Part shown: positions 45,517-56,371 of the stretch, piece after piece
How the letters are laid out: the number at the start of each line of letters is the position of its first letter
How positions within the stretch are numbered: the stretch's first letter is position 1
Translations under genes and position numbers: made by a program
Notes under the pieces: generated by a model
Databases searched by the model: none
What the model saw: only the letters and a program-made list of their open reading frames with translations
Told to the model about the DNA's origin: nothing
Assembly (NCBI GenBank): GCA_947450895.1
Contig: CANFWT010000002.1
Span: 1 to 64,000 of the forward strand
Origin: Comamonadaceae bacterium
GTDB taxonomy: Bacteria > Pseudomonadota > Gammaproteobacteria > Burkholderiales > Burkholderiaceae_C
DNA: 64,000 nt
Reading direction: 5' to 3'

Positions 45517-45535
45517 GGCAGAGATTGTGGCACGG

Positions 45536-47521
45536 CTAATGGAGCGCCCGGTAAATCTCTTCAGCCAATTCAGGCGATATTCCGTCCACCGAGGCAATGT
45601 CCTTGGCGCTGGCCATGGCCACGCCGCGCACGCCACCAAAACGCTGTAGCAGCTTGGCCCGGCGCTTGGGGCCCACGCCGGGAATTTCTTCGAGCTTGCC
45701 GCCACTCAGGCGCACCCTGGCGCGCTGGGCGCGCATGCCGGTGATGGCAAAGCGGTGCGCCTCGTCGCGAATCTGGGCCACCAGCATCAAAGCAGCCGAG
45801 TCGGCGCCCAGGTAGACCTTGTCCCGCCCATCGGCAAACACCAGCTCCTCTAAGCCCACTTTGCGTCCCTCGCCCTTTTCCACGCCGACGATCAGCGACA
45901 AGTCCAGGCCCAGGCCCTCAAACACTTCGCGCGCCATAGACACCTGGCCTTTGCCGCCGTCCACCAGCACCAGGTCGGGCAGGCGGTCGCTGCCCGAGGG
46001 GGCCACGCCTGCGTGTTTGGCCTGCGCCAGCGCCTCGGCGGTTTTGCTGTAGCGCCGCGTCAGCACTTGGCGCATTGCCGCATAGTCGTCACCGGGGGTG
46101 ATATCGGCAATGTTGTAGCGCCGGTACTGCGCGTTTTGCATGGCGTGGTGCTGAAACACCACGCACGAGGCCTGGGTGGCTTCACCGGCGGTGTGCGAGA
46201 TGTCAAAGCACTCAATGCGCAGGGCGTCCAGGTCTTCGTTGGTCAGGTCAAGCGCCTCGGCCAGCGCGCGGGTGCGGGCTTGCTGCGAGCCTTCTTCGGC
46301 CAGCAATCGCGCCAGTTGCAGCGCGGCATTGGTCTGCGCCATGTCCAACCAGGCACGGCGCTGTTCGCGCGGCTGGTGCAGCGCGGTGACCTTGAAGCCG
46401 TGTTGCTCGGACAGCGCGGACAACAGCGCCTTGCCCACCGGGTGGCTGACCACCAGCACCGAGGGCATGGGCACACCGATGTAGTGCTGCGCCAAAAAGG
46501 CTTGCAGCACCTGGACTTCGACCTGACCTTCCAGCGCCGCGTTGGCGTCTGCCGGGGCCTCGTCGTCTGTGTCCATCAGCACCGCGGCGTCTTCTACGTG
46601 CACCGGAAAGTAGGGCCGGTCGCCCAGGTGCCGCCCGCCGCGCACCATGGCCAGGTTGACGCAGGCTTTGCCTCCCTGCACTTTCACCGCCAAGATGTCC
46701 ACGTCGCGGTCCGACACGTTGTCCACCGACTGCTGGTGCAGCACATTGGACAGCGCCGCCACCTGGTTGCGCAGCTCGGCGGCCTGCTCAAATTCCAGGC
46801 GCTCGGCGTGCGCCATCATGCGACCCTCCAGCGAGCGCATGACCTCTTGGGCGTCGCCGCGCAAGAACTTTTGCGCGTCTTGCACGTCTTGCGCGTAGTC
46901 GGCGGCGCTGATGTGGCCCACACAAGGGCCTGAGCAGCGCTTGATCTGGTAGAGCAAACACGGGCGCGTGCGGTTGCTAAACACCGAGTCTTCGCAAGTG
47001 CGCAGGCGAAACACTTTTTGCATGAGCAAAATCGCCTCTTTCACCGCCCAGGCGCTGGGATAGGGGCCAAAGTAATGGTGTTTTTTCTCCACGCCGCCGC
47101 GGTAATAGGCCACGCGCGAAAACTGCTGGGGCGCGGTCCCGGTTTTGGCACCGCCACCTCCAGCCGTTAGCGGCGCCTCAGACGCCGCCGTCATCTTCAA
47201 ATAGGGGTAGCTCTTGTCGTCCCGAAACAGGATGTTGTACTTCGGGTTGAGCGTCTTGATGAGGTTGTTTTCCAGCAACAGCGCTTCGGCCTCGGACCGC
47301 ACCACGGTGGTCTCCAAACGCACGATCTTGCTCACCATGTGGCCAATGCGGGTGCCGCCGTGGTTTTTTTGGAAGTAGCTGGCCACCCGCTTTTTCAGGC
47401 TGATGGCCTTGCCAACGTACAAAACCTGGTCCTGCGCATCAAAGTAGCGGTAGACGCCGGGCAGCGTGGGCAAGGCTGCGACCTGGCGCAATAGTTCTTC
47501 GGAATGTTCGGCAACGCTCAT
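45536..47521 (-). CDS. uvrC: Excinuclease ABC subunit UvrC
   Basis: Dual-incision nuclease of nucleotide excision repair. The 661-residue protein has the N-terminal GIY-YIG domain ([20 protein letters not shown]). A cysteine motif ([18 protein letters not shown]) follows, then a UVR segment, the RNase H-like C-terminal nuclease ([31 protein letters not shown]) and tandem HhH motifs at the end ([17 protein letters not shown]). The ATG ending 47521 ([11 protein letters not shown]) removes an unrelated upstream extension. pgsA follows it. Confidence 0.96.
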   Translation of the reverse strand: MSVAEHSEELLRQVAALPTLPGVYRYFDAQDQVLYVGKAISLKKRVASYFQKNHGGTRIGHMVSKIVRLETTVVRSEAEALLLENNLIKTLNPKYNILFRDDKSYPYLKMTAASEAPLTAGGGGAKTGTAPQQFSRVAYYRGGVEKKHHYFGPYPSAWAVKEAILLMQKVFRLRTCEDSVFSNRTRPCLLYQIKRCSGPCVGHISAADYAQDVQDAQKFLRGDAQEVMRSLEGRMMAHAERLEFEQAAELRNQVAALSNVLHQQSVDNVSDRDVDILAVKVQGGKACVNLAMVRGGRHLGDRPYFPVHVEDAAVLMDTDDEAPADANAALEGQVEVQVLQAFLAQHYIGVPMPSVLVVSHPVGKALLSALSEQHGFKVTALHQPREQRRAWLDMAQTNAALQLARLLAEEGSQQARTRALAEALDLTNEDLDALRIECFDISHTAGEATQASCVVFQHHAMQNAQYRRYNIADITPGDDYAAMRQVLTRRYSKTAEALAQAKHAGVAPSGSDRLPDLVLVDGGKGQVSMAREVFEGLGLDLSLIVGVEKGEGRKVGLEELVFADGRDKVYLGADSAALMLVAQIRDEAHRFAITGMRAQRARVRLSGGKLEEIPGVGPKRRAKLLQRFGGVRGVAMASAKDIASVDGISPELAEEIYRALH

Positions 47522-47624
47522 GGCGCCGATTGTCCGTCTGTTTAGGTGCGCGTTCCGGGCGGCCGGTACATTCGAGCGACACATCCAGGTCCGCGCAATT
47601 CGCCCGCCGCGGCTGGTGTGGACA

Positions 47625-48797
47625 ATGCGCTCCATGAATTTAGTCGCCCAGCACCGCCCAGAGCTGCCCGCAACCCAGGGGCTGTGGGATATTTTTTGCC
47701 GGGTCATTGATAACTATGGTGACGTGGGCGTGTGCTGGCGCCTGGCCGCCGACCTGGCATCGCGTGGCCACACAGTGCGCCTGTGGCTTGACGATCCGCA
47801 GCCCCTGGCCTGGATGGCACCGGGCGCGCTGCAGGGTCGCTGGCCGGGGATTGGGGTGTGGGCGTGGAGCGAGGCGTCCAATCCGCAGGTGGTCCAGGCG
47901 CTGGCGCCCGCCCAGGTGTGGGTGGAGAGTTTTGGCTGCGAACTGCCCGCCGCTTTTGTCGCCGCACGTGCCCGGGCACTTGGCGAGGTTACGCCACCGG
48001 TCTGGATCAACCTGGAATACCTGAGCGCCGAAGGCCTTGTGGAGCGCTGCCATGCCCTGCCCTCGCCGGTAATGAGCGGGCCGGCCAAGGGCTGGACCAA
48101 GCATTTTTTCTATCCCGGCTTTACGCCACAAACCGGCGGACTGCTGCGCGAACCCCTTTTGAGCGAGCGACGCCCAGCCTTTAGCAGCGTCGAACGCCAA
48201 GCATTTTTGCGAAGCCTGGGTCTGCAGGACAGGGGCGAGGCGCTGGTGTCGCTTTTTTGCTATGACGGCGCGCCAGTGGATCGGCTGCTGGAGCGACTGC
48301 GCGCTGCAGCCCAGCCTGTGCATCTGCTGGTAACCGCAGGCAAGGCGCGTGCGCAGGTGGAGCGGGTGCTGGCAGGTGCTGCGGGTAGGAACAACCACCT
48401 GCAAGTGACCTTCCTCCCCTGGCTTTCGCAAACCGACTTTGACACATTGCTCTGGAGCTGCGCACTGAACTTTGTGCGTGGCGAAGACTCTCTGGTGCGC
48501 GCCCTGTGGGCAGGGCAGCCTTTTGTCTGGCAGATTTACCCGCAGGACGACGGCGCGCACCGGGCCAAGCTCGACGCCTTTTTAGATGCGGTTGATGCTC
48601 CCATGGTGGTGCGCACCTGGCACGCGCAGTGGAACGGCCTCGCACCGTGGCACATCGACACACCACCACCTGTGGACGATGCACTGCAATGGGGCCGATG
48701 GGCAAGGGCCGCCTCACGGCGTTTTTCGCAGCAAACCGACCTGACCAGCCAACTGCTAGCGTTCGTGGCCTCCCGGCTGGCGCCAAGCACGCAATGA
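47625..48797 (+). CDS. earP: EF-P arginine-32 rhamnosyltransferase EarP
   Basis: Transfers rhamnose from dTDP-rhamnose to Arg32 of EF-P. The 390-residue GT-B protein has the conserved [10 protein letters not shown] near residues 29-38, with two Asp spaced as in known EarP (D29, D33). The C-terminal nucleotide-sugar site [19 protein letters not shown] includes the essential Glu-Asp. ATGs at 47625 and 47634 are both possible starts. It is immediately upstream of efp, and the EF-P carries Arg32, a self-consistent pair. dTDP-rhamnose genes are not in the window. Confidence 0.93.
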   Translation: MRSMNLVAQHRPELPATQGLWDIFCRVIDNYGDVGVCWRLAADLASRGHTVRLWLDDPQPLAWMAPGALQGRWPGIGVWAWSEASNPQVVQALAPAQVWVESFGCELPAAFVAARARALGEVTPPVWINLEYLSAEGLVERCHALPSPVMSGPAKGWTKHFFYPGFTPQTGGLLREPLLSERRPAFSSVERQAFLRSLGLQDRGEALVSLFCYDGAPVDRLLERLRAAAQPVHLLVTAGKARAQVERVLAGAAGRNNHLQVTFLPWLSQTDFDTLLWSCALNFVRGEDSLVRALWAGQPFVWQIYPQDDGAHRAKLDAFLDAVDAPMVVRTWHAQWNGLAPWHIDTPPPVDDALQWGRWARAASRRFSQQTDLTSQLLAFVASRLAPSTQ

Positions 48798-48911
48798 AAT
48801 GACGATAAAATCAGGGGCTTTGCTGCTTTTGAGCGCCGTATGCGCGCATCTCTCGCCCCGCCGCACCAAGCGGCCTAACCCGCAGACCGAGAAGAACCTT
48901 CTCCACCCATT

Positions 48912-49466
48912 ATGAAAATTGCCCAAGAAATTCGCGCCGGAAACGTCATCATGCACGGCAAAGACCCCATGGTCGTGCTTAAAACCGAATACAGCCGTGG
49001 CGGACGCAATTCCGCCACGGTTCGCATGAAGCTCAAGAGCTTGATCGCCAACTTTGGTACCGAAGTCGTGTTCAAGGCCGACGACAAAATGGACCAGGTC
49101 ATTCTGGACAAAAAGGAGTGCACTTACTCCTACTTCGCTGATCCCATGTATGTGTGCATGGACGAAGAGTTCAACCAGTATGAAGTAGAAGCAGAGAACA
49201 TGGGTGACTCGCTGAACTACTTGGAAGACGGCATGTCGGTAGAAGTGGTCTTTTATGACGGCAAGGCCATCTCCGTGGAGCTGCCCACCAGCGTCGTGCG
49301 CGAAATCACCTGGACCGAGCCCGCCGTCAAAGGCGACACCTCGGGCAAAGTGCTCAAACCCGCCAAAATTGCCACCGGTTTCGAAATTGGCGTACCTATT
49401 TTTGTTGCCCAGGGCGACAAAGTTGAGATTGACACACGTACCGGCGAATACCGCAAGCGCGTCTAA
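48912..49466 (+). CDS. efp: Elongation factor P
   Basis: Relieves ribosome stalling at polyproline. The 184-residue, three-domain protein has an N-terminal KOW-like domain, where the tip loop [13 protein letters not shown] places Arg at residue 32, the rhamnosylation site of the EarP branch. Two OB-fold domains follow, ending [18 protein letters not shown]. It lies 114 bases after earP on the same strand, with a hairpin terminator downstream. Confidence 0.97.
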   Translation: MKIAQEIRAGNVIMHGKDPMVVLKTEYSRGGRNSATVRMKLKSLIANFGTEVVFKADDKMDQVILDKKECTYSYFADPMYVCMDEEFNQYEVEAENMGDSLNYLEDGMSVEVVFYDGKAISVELPTSVVREITWTEPAVKGDTSGKVLKPAKIATGFEIGVPIFVAQGDKVEIDTRTGEYRKRV

Positions 49467-49504
49467 TCTGCGCAACAAGCGCGCCAAGCGGCGCCCACTG
49501 CGAC

Positions 49505-49535
49505 AAAAAGCTCCCTCGGGAGCTTTTTTGTTTTT
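49505..49535 (+). terminator. Rho-independent terminator of efp
   Basis: An 11-base inverted repeat (49505-49515 with 49518-49528, AAAAAGCTCCC/GGGAGCTTTTT) is followed by T residues to 49535. It starts 38 bases after the efp stop. Confidence 0.9.
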
Positions 49536-49559
49536 ACAGATCATTGACTGGCCGCCACG

Positions 49560-50465
49560 ATGTTTGACAATTCCCGCATGGAAAACACCAAAACCCTTTC
49601 CCCTGCCCAGGTGGCGAGCGAATGGCGCGAATTCAAGCACGACCCGCAAGACGTCTTGGGCGCCGATTCCACCCGACTGGCCTTTGCGGACCCAGAGTTT
49701 TTGCTGCGGCGAGAAACCCGGGGCATCCGTTTTGAGCTGGAGATGCTCAAACCGGAATTGGAGCTGAGTCGCCAAGGGATTGAACACACGGTAGTGGTGT
49801 TTGGCAGCGCCCGCTTCGTATCGCCCGAAATGGCCGCTGAGCGCATGGCGCACGCGCAAAAAAGCGGTGATTCCGGTGCGATGGAGCGCGCCCAGCGCGA
49901 CCTGCGCAACGCCAGTTGGTACGACCAGTCGCGCCAGTTTGCGCGCCTGGTGGCAGGCTACAGCTTGCAGCGCCCCCAAGCAGACCAAATGTACATCTGC
50001 ACTGGCGGGGGCCCCGGCATCATGGAGGCCGCCAACCGAGGTGCCTTTGAAGTAGGTGCGGCCAATCTGGGCCTGAACATCACCCTGCCGCACGAGCAGC
50101 GTGTCAATCCCTATGTGACACCGACCCTGCATTTCCAATTTCACTACTTTGCCGCGCGCAAGATGCATTTCATGATGCGCGCCAAGGCCTTGGTGGCCTT
50201 TCCTGGGGGCTACGGCACCCTGGACGAGCTGTTCGAGATCATCACCCTGGTGCAGACAAAAAAAGAAAAGCCAGTACCTATCATTTTGTACGGCAGCGCC
50301 TATTGGCAGCGTCTGATTGACGTCGAGGTGATGATCGAAGCCGGCACCATTGAGCGCAAAGACCTTGGCGTGCTGCATTACTGCGACACGCCGCAGGCGG
50401 CGTGGGAGGCCATCAAGGATTTTTACCAGCTCGGTGGCAGCGAGGCTGCTCCGCCGGTGGCCTGA
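49560..50465 (+). CDS. LOG family protein (TIGR00730-like)
   Basis: A 301-residue protein of the lysine-decarboxylase-like/LOG fold, whose best-known members are cytokinin-type nucleoside monophosphate phosphoribohydrolases. It has the family glycine motif CTGGGPGIMEAANRGAF near 143-160 and the signature FPGGYGTLDELFE. The N-terminal roughly 70 residues are an extension with LRRETRGIRFELE. The start is an ATG at 49560, with a second Met six codons later. It converges on the MFS gene with eight bases between stops. The precise nucleotide substrate is uncertain. Confidence 0.85.
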   Translation: MFDNSRMENTKTLSPAQVASEWREFKHDPQDVLGADSTRLAFADPEFLLRRETRGIRFELEMLKPELELSRQGIEHTVVVFGSARFVSPEMAAERMAHAQKSGDSGAMERAQRDLRNASWYDQSRQFARLVAGYSLQRPQADQMYICTGGGPGIMEAANRGAFEVGAANLGLNITLPHEQRVNPYVTPTLHFQFHYFAARKMHFMMRAKALVAFPGGYGTLDELFEIITLVQTKKEKPVPIILYGSAYWQRLIDVEVMIEAGTIERKDLGVLHYCDTPQAAWEAIKDFYQLGGSEAAPPVA

Positions 50466-50473
50466 ACAGCCGC

Positions 50474-51706
50474 TCAGGCCCGCAAATCCCAGGCCAGACG
50501 CGAGCCCAACGCCACCAGCGTACCCACGCTCCAAAACACCACGGAAACCCCCAGCACCGCACCCGCTGTGCCAAAGAGCAGCGGCATCACCACGCTGGAG
50601 AAGTTGATCGCCATCAGGCGCAGCCCCAGCGCCTGGCCGTGCTGGGCGTGCGGGGTGATCTGGTGCAAGGTGCTCATGATCATGGGTTGCACCGAGCCCA
50701 AAGAAACGCCCAGACAAACCGAACACAGGCCCATGGTCCAGGGCGAAACCATGAAGGGGTAGACGGCAAACAGAGCGGCGGTCGCCAACATGGCGCCGCT
50801 GAGCACCACCCACTCCTTCAAATGCGTTGCCACCAGCGGCATGGCCACGCGAACCGCTGCCGCCGCAATGGCGAATGCACCCAAAATCGTGCCAATCACC
50901 GACGCGCTGAACGCCCGCTCATGGCCCAAAAGCGGGACGACGAAGGTGTGCACGTCCCAGCACGCGGACAACAACCAGTTCACCAGCAGCAGGCGGCGCA
51001 TGGCGGGCACCCGTAACAGCGCCCAAGCCGACGCCGCGCGTTCATGGGGCGCAGTCACCACAACAGGCAACTCTTGCGTGGCGTGGATGCACCACCACGT
51101 CAGCAGCGGCAGCAGCGCCATGAACAAAAAAGCGGCCCGAAAACCAACCAGCGGCACATCCGCCCCCAGCGCCGCCCCGGCGAAGTCGATCAGCAGCCCG
51201 GCGCTCACCGGCCCCAGAAAGTTCGATACCGCAGGTCCTATGGCCAGCCAGCTAAACACCTGCTTGAGCTCGGTCTTGTCCCGCGCCGCGCGCCCCACGT
51301 GGCGCTGCAAGGCAATAGAGGCCGCGCCGGTGGCCGCGCCCATGCACAAGGCGCTGGCACACAGCACCGGATAGACGGGGAAAAAAAACGACAGCAGCGC
51401 CCCCACCATGGCCACCACCACGCCCAGGCCCATGGGCCGGCGCAGGCCGTGCTTGTCCGCGTAGCGACCGGCGGGCAGCGCCAAAAACACCTGGCTGAGT
51501 GAAAACAGCGCCAGCAAGAAACCCACGTGCACCGCGCTGTGGCCCACGCGCAGGGCCAACAGCGGCGCGGCCATGCGCATGCCAGCCATGCTGGCGTGCA
51601 GGCAAATGTGGCCGCAAATCAGTCTCAGCAGCGCCCAGGCGCGGTCGGCTCCGCTCGGTGGCGGGCTTTCGCTGGACGGTTCAAGGGCCGCGTCGGCGCC
51701 CTTCAC
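50474..51706 (-). CDS. MFS transporter
   Basis: A 410-residue major-facilitator protein with about twelve predicted helices. The cytoplasmic loop after helix 2 has AGRYADKHGLRRP, the MFS motif A region. The N-terminal roughly 20 residues are polar. The start is a GTG ending 51706 overlapping the rmuC stop by four bases (GTGA), so rmuC and this gene are translationally coupled. It resembles drug or metabolite exporters; the substrate is not inferred. Confidence 0.88.
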   Translation of the reverse strand: MKGADAALEPSSESPPPSGADRAWALLRLICGHICLHASMAGMRMAAPLLALRVGHSAVHVGFLLALFSLSQVFLALPAGRYADKHGLRRPMGLGVVVAMVGALLSFFFPVYPVLCASALCMGAATGAASIALQRHVGRAARDKTELKQVFSWLAIGPAVSNFLGPVSAGLLIDFAGAALGADVPLVGFRAAFLFMALLPLLTWWCIHATQELPVVVTAPHERAASAWALLRVPAMRRLLLVNWLLSACWDVHTFVVPLLGHERAFSASVIGTILGAFAIAAAAVRVAMPLVATHLKEWVVLSGAMLATAALFAVYPFMVSPWTMGLCSVCLGVSLGSVQPMIMSTLHQITPHAQHGQALGLRLMAINFSSVVMPLLFGTAGAVLGVSVVFWSVGTLVALGSRLAWDLRA

Positions 51707-53133
51707 AGCAAACTGGCCCCGGCGTCGCTGTCAAAGTCCTTGTCCTGCGGAATCAGCGCTGCTACCTGCGACTCGGGCAGGCTTTCGACTTTTTTCAGCG
51801 CCCGGCCCATGGCGCGGCTGCGCACTTCGGCACCGTCCAGGGTTTTGAGCACGGTCTCGGTCTGCGACTTGACCCTGGAGAGCACGTCGCCAAACTTGCC
51901 AAACTCGGTTTTGACCGCGCCCAGCACCTGCCAGACCTCGCTGGAGCGCTTTTCCAGCGCCAGGGTGCGAAAGCCCATTTGCAGCGAACTCAGCATGGCC
52001 AGCAGCGTGGTGGGCCCGGCCAGGGTGATGCGGTGCTCGCGCTGCAGCGCCTCCATCAGGCCGGGTCGGCGCAGCACTTCGGCGTACAGACCTTCGGTGG
52101 GCAAGAACAAAATCGCAAAGTCGGTGGTGTACGGCGGCTCTACGTACTTTTCGGCAATCGACTTGGCCTCCAAACGGATGCGCAGCTCCAGCGCCTTGCC
52201 CGCCTCGGCGGCGTCAGCAACGTGCGCCCGGCCCTGGGCGTCGAGCAGGCGCTCGTAATCTTCGTTGGGAAATTTGGCGTCTATGGGCAGCCACAGCGGC
52301 GCGCCGTCGTCCGACTTGCCCGGCAGCTTGATGGCAAAGTCGACCACGTTTTTGCTGCCCGGGCGGGTGGCCACCTGGGCGGCGTATTGCTCGCTGACAA
52401 ACACTTGCTCGAGAAGCGAAGCCAGCTGCGCCTCGCCAAAAATGCCGCGCGTCTTGACGTTGGTGAGCAGGTGTTTGAGGTCGCCCACGCCCTGGGCCAG
52501 GGTTTGCATTTCGCCCAGACCTTTGTGCACTTGCTCCAACTGATCAGCCACTTGCTTAAAGCCCGCGCCCAGGCGGGCTTGCAGGGTGGTTTGCAGCTTT
52601 TCGTCCACCGTGGCGCGCATTTCGTCCAACTTGGCGGCGTTGGTGGTTTGCAGCTGGGCGAGTTGGGCGTCCAGGGTTTGACGCACCTCCGTCAGGGTTC
52701 GGGCGCTGGTTTCGCTCAGTTCGGCAATGCGCCGGGCGTTGGATTCGCTCAGGCCCGTGAGCTGCGTGCTCAGTGTGTCCGAGAGCGACTTTTGCAAACC
52801 GGCGAGTTGCAGGCCAAAGGCGTCAATCTGGGTGTTTTGGGTGCGCGTGGCCTCTGCCGCTTGTTGCGTCAGCGTTTGCTGAAAGGTGGCCAGGTTCTGC
52901 GCGGACTCCTGGCGGCCATCGCGCGCCGACTCGCTCACCTCGCGGCGCAGCTCGCGCTCCAACCGGTCCATGCGTTCGGCGCTGGCGTGCAGCAGTTGAA
53001 GCAGCTCGGCGTGCGCCTGGGCTGCAGTTGCCGCCGCGCTGCCGTCGCTGCGCCGTCGCAAGGCCCAAACAGCCAGGGCTACGTTAAGCACCAGCAACAC
53101 CACCAAACCAACCATTGCATCGTTCAAAGCCAT
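51703..53133 (-). CDS. rmuC: DNA recombination protein RmuC
   Basis: Nuclease-like protein linked to limiting recombination at inverted repeats. The roughly 476-residue protein has an N-terminal membrane helix (VGLVVLLVLNVALAVWAL) and a long coiled coil rich in Gln, Ala, Leu and Glu (about 30-215). The C-terminal RmuC domain has TRGIFGEAQLASLLEQV, LPIDAKFPNEDYERLLDA and LSSLQMGFRTLALEKRS. The ATG ending 53133 has GGAGGA only two bases away; a second ATG ending 53151 is possible, so the start is uncertain by six codons. Confidence 0.93.
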   Translation of the reverse strand: MALNDAMVGLVVLLVLNVALAVWALRRRSDGSAAATAAQAHAELLQLLHASAERMDRLERELRREVSESARDGRQESAQNLATFQQTLTQQAAEATRTQNTQIDAFGLQLAGLQKSLSDTLSTQLTGLSESNARRIAELSETSARTLTEVRQTLDAQLAQLQTTNAAKLDEMRATVDEKLQTTLQARLGAGFKQVADQLEQVHKGLGEMQTLAQGVGDLKHLLTNVKTRGIFGEAQLASLLEQVFVSEQYAAQVATRPGSKNVVDFAIKLPGKSDDGAPLWLPIDAKFPNEDYERLLDAQGRAHVADAAEAGKALELRIRLEAKSIAEKYVEPPYTTDFAILFLPTEGLYAEVLRRPGLMEALQREHRITLAGPTTLLAMLSSLQMGFRTLALEKRSSEVWQVLGAVKTEFGKFGDVLSRVKSQTETVLKTLDGAEVRSRAMGRALKKVESLPESQVAALIPQDKDFDSDAGASLL

Positions 53134-53215
53134 CGTCCTCCAAACCAGCATTGTGGTTCAGATTGAAGCGAAGGCGCTGTGCTGCGGCGCGTTGCGCCAG
53201 GCGCGCCGTACGGTC

Positions 53216-54076
53216 TCAGGCCTTGCGTGCGGCCAGCAAAGCGTCAGCGTAGGCTTGCCAGGGCGCGGCGTTGCCAACGCCAGCCAGCACGCCCGCACGG
53301 GCCTGATCGGCCACCCACTGGTGTTTTTCGGCAATCGCCTGGGCCATGGTCGGGGCAAAACCGGCTTCACGTACCGTCGTGGCACATTCGCGCATTTCTT
53401 CGGCACGGCGCTTGCCGTGCTGGGCCACGCGGCTGAAGAAGTAGCCGCCGGTCTTTTCCCAATCAATCGACGGAAAGGTCTGCGCCAAGGTCGGCAACAC
53501 ATGGGCTTCTACCCCGTAGGCCCGCGCGGTGGCGTAGCTCTCGATCACCAGGGCCTCCAGGCCTTTGATCATCACGCTGCGGCACATTTTGATGGCCGAG
53601 GCCACGCCAATGGTAGGCGCCACGGCGGTCGCGTCCATGCCCATGGCCTTGCAGCGCAGGGCCATGGTCTGCGCCTGCGGCCCGCCCAGCAGCATGGGCA
53701 CACGGATGCCGTGGGGTGGTACCGAGGTCATGACGCCGGCCTCCACATAGTGCGCGCCTGCGGCTTCAACAGCCTGCGCGGCCTGTACTTTGGTGCCGGG
53801 CGAGGCGGAGTTCAAATCCAGAAACACCGCTCCAGCACGCAAGTGCTGCGCGGCCTCTTGTGCCACCGCCAGCGTGTTGGCGGCGGTCACCGCCGAAATG
53901 ACGAGGTCGCAGTTCTTCGCCAGATCTTGCATGGAGGCGCAGGCCTGCACCTCAGGCGCCGGATTGCGCAAATCAATGTCCCACACCCGCACCGAAGCGA
54001 AATGCGCGCCCAGGCCGGCCGCAAAAATGCGCCCCACCTCCCCATAGCCAATCAGCCCCAAGTGTTGCAATTGCAT
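53216..54076 (-). CDS. NAD(P)-dependent oxidoreductase with DUF1932 C-terminus (6PGDH-like)
   Basis: A 286-residue beta-hydroxyacid-dehydrogenase-like protein. The N-terminal Rossmann motif LGLIGYGEVGRIFAAGL and DLVISAVTAANTL are clear, followed by FLDLNSASPGTK and a DUF1932 helical domain (YATARAYGVEAHVLPTL). The conserved substrate-loop lysine is in IGVASAIKMCRS. The start at the ATG ending 54076 is preceded by TGAGG eight bases away. It is the last gene of the pmd operon, 11 bases after ligC. Its substrate is unknown; a side reaction or an oxidation of a pathway intermediate is possible. Confidence 0.8.
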   Translation of the reverse strand: MQLQHLGLIGYGEVGRIFAAGLGAHFASVRVWDIDLRNPAPEVQACASMQDLAKNCDLVISAVTAANTLAVAQEAAQHLRAGAVFLDLNSASPGTKVQAAQAVEAAGAHYVEAGVMTSVPPHGIRVPMLLGGPQAQTMALRCKAMGMDATAVAPTIGVASAIKMCRSVMIKGLEALVIESYATARAYGVEAHVLPTLAQTFPSIDWEKTGGYFFSRVAQHGKRRAEEMRECATTVREAGFAPTMAQAIAEKHQWVADQARAGVLAGVGNAAPWQAYADALLAARKA

Positions 54077-54087
54077 CGCAGCAAACC

Positions 54088-55047
54088 TCAAGCGGCGTTG
54101 AGTTGCTGCTCCAGCGCGTGCAGCACCCCGTAGCACGGCAGCACCTGCGCCACGCTGGCGTTGGGCTCGCGGCCTTCGCGGATGGCGCTGAAAAATTCGC
54201 GGTCTTGCAGCTCAATGCCGTTCATGGAAACTGCCACCTGAGACACGTCGATTTTTTCCTCTTTGCCGGTAAACAGATCGTCGTAGCGCGCCAAATAGGT
54301 GCCGGTGTCGCCGATGTAGCGAAAGTAGGTGCCCAGGGGGCCGTCGTTGTTAAAGCTCAGGCTCAGGGTGCAGATGGCGCCGTTGGCCGCTTGCAGCTGG
54401 ATGCTCATGTCCATGGCAATGCCCAAGGTGGGGTGGACGGGGCCTTGCAGGGCGTTGGCTTTGACGATGGGGCTGCCCGCCTGGTAGGCGAACAGGTCTA
54501 CCGTGTGCGCCGCGTGGTGCCATAGCAGATGGTCGGTCCAGCTGCGGGGCTGGCCCAGGGCGTTCATATTGCTGCGGCGAAAAAAATAGGTTTGCACGTC
54601 CATTTGCTGGATGTTGAAATCGCCCGCCTGAATTTTGTTGTGCACCCATTGGTGGCTGGGGTTAAAGCGCCGGGTGTGGCCGCACATGGCCACCAGGCCT
54701 TTTTCTTGCGCCACCTGCACCACTTCAGAGGCGTCGCTCCAGCTATCAGCCAGCGGAATTTCCACCTGCACGTGCTTGCCCGCGCGCAGGCATGCCAGGG
54801 TCTGGGACGCATGCATTTGCGTGGGTGTGCACAAAATTACCGCATCCACTTCGGGCAAGGCCAGGCTGTCCGCCAAGTCCGTGCTGACGTGGGCGATGCC
54901 GTATTTGCGCGCCACTTCTTGCGTTTTTTCCAGCGCGCGACCCACCAGCGAAACCACTTCTACGCCTTCGATATTCTTGATACCGTCCAGGTGCTTGATG
55001 CCAAAGGCACCGGCGCCCGCCAGGGCGACTTTGAGGGTTTTAGACAT
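54088..55047 (-). CDS. ligC: 4-carboxy-2-hydroxymuconate-6-semialdehyde dehydrogenase (PmdC/LigC)
   Basis: Oxidises the ring-cleavage product (as its hemiacetal) to 2-pyrone-4,6-dicarboxylate using NADP+. The 319-residue Gfo/Idh/MocA-type protein has the N-terminal VALAGAGAFGIKHLDGI. ILCTPTQMHASQTLACLRAGKHVQVEIPLA, a typical cofactor and active-site stretch, is followed by the catalytic-domain motif WHHAAHTVDLFAYQAG. It begins immediately after the ligB stop (no gap) and is followed by the DUF1932 oxidoreductase. The pmdC name applies in Comamonas. Confidence 0.93.
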   Translation of the reverse strand: MSKTLKVALAGAGAFGIKHLDGIKNIEGVEVVSLVGRALEKTQEVARKYGIAHVSTDLADSLALPEVDAVILCTPTQMHASQTLACLRAGKHVQVEIPLADSWSDASEVVQVAQEKGLVAMCGHTRRFNPSHQWVHNKIQAGDFNIQQMDVQTYFFRRSNMNALGQPRSWTDHLLWHHAAHTVDLFAYQAGSPIVKANALQGPVHPTLGIAMDMSIQLQAANGAICTLSLSFNNDGPLGTYFRYIGDTGTYLARYDDLFTGKEEKIDVSQVAVSMNGIELQDREFFSAIREGREPNASVAQVLPCYGVLHALEQQLNAA

Positions 55048-56369
<1,322 letters not shown>

Positions 56370-56371
56370 GG

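Noticed and set aside
48756-50813. 685-codon minus-strand open frame covering efp and the LOG gene
   Set aside because: It lies opposite two well-supported genes and runs into a third; the translated sequence shows no domain.
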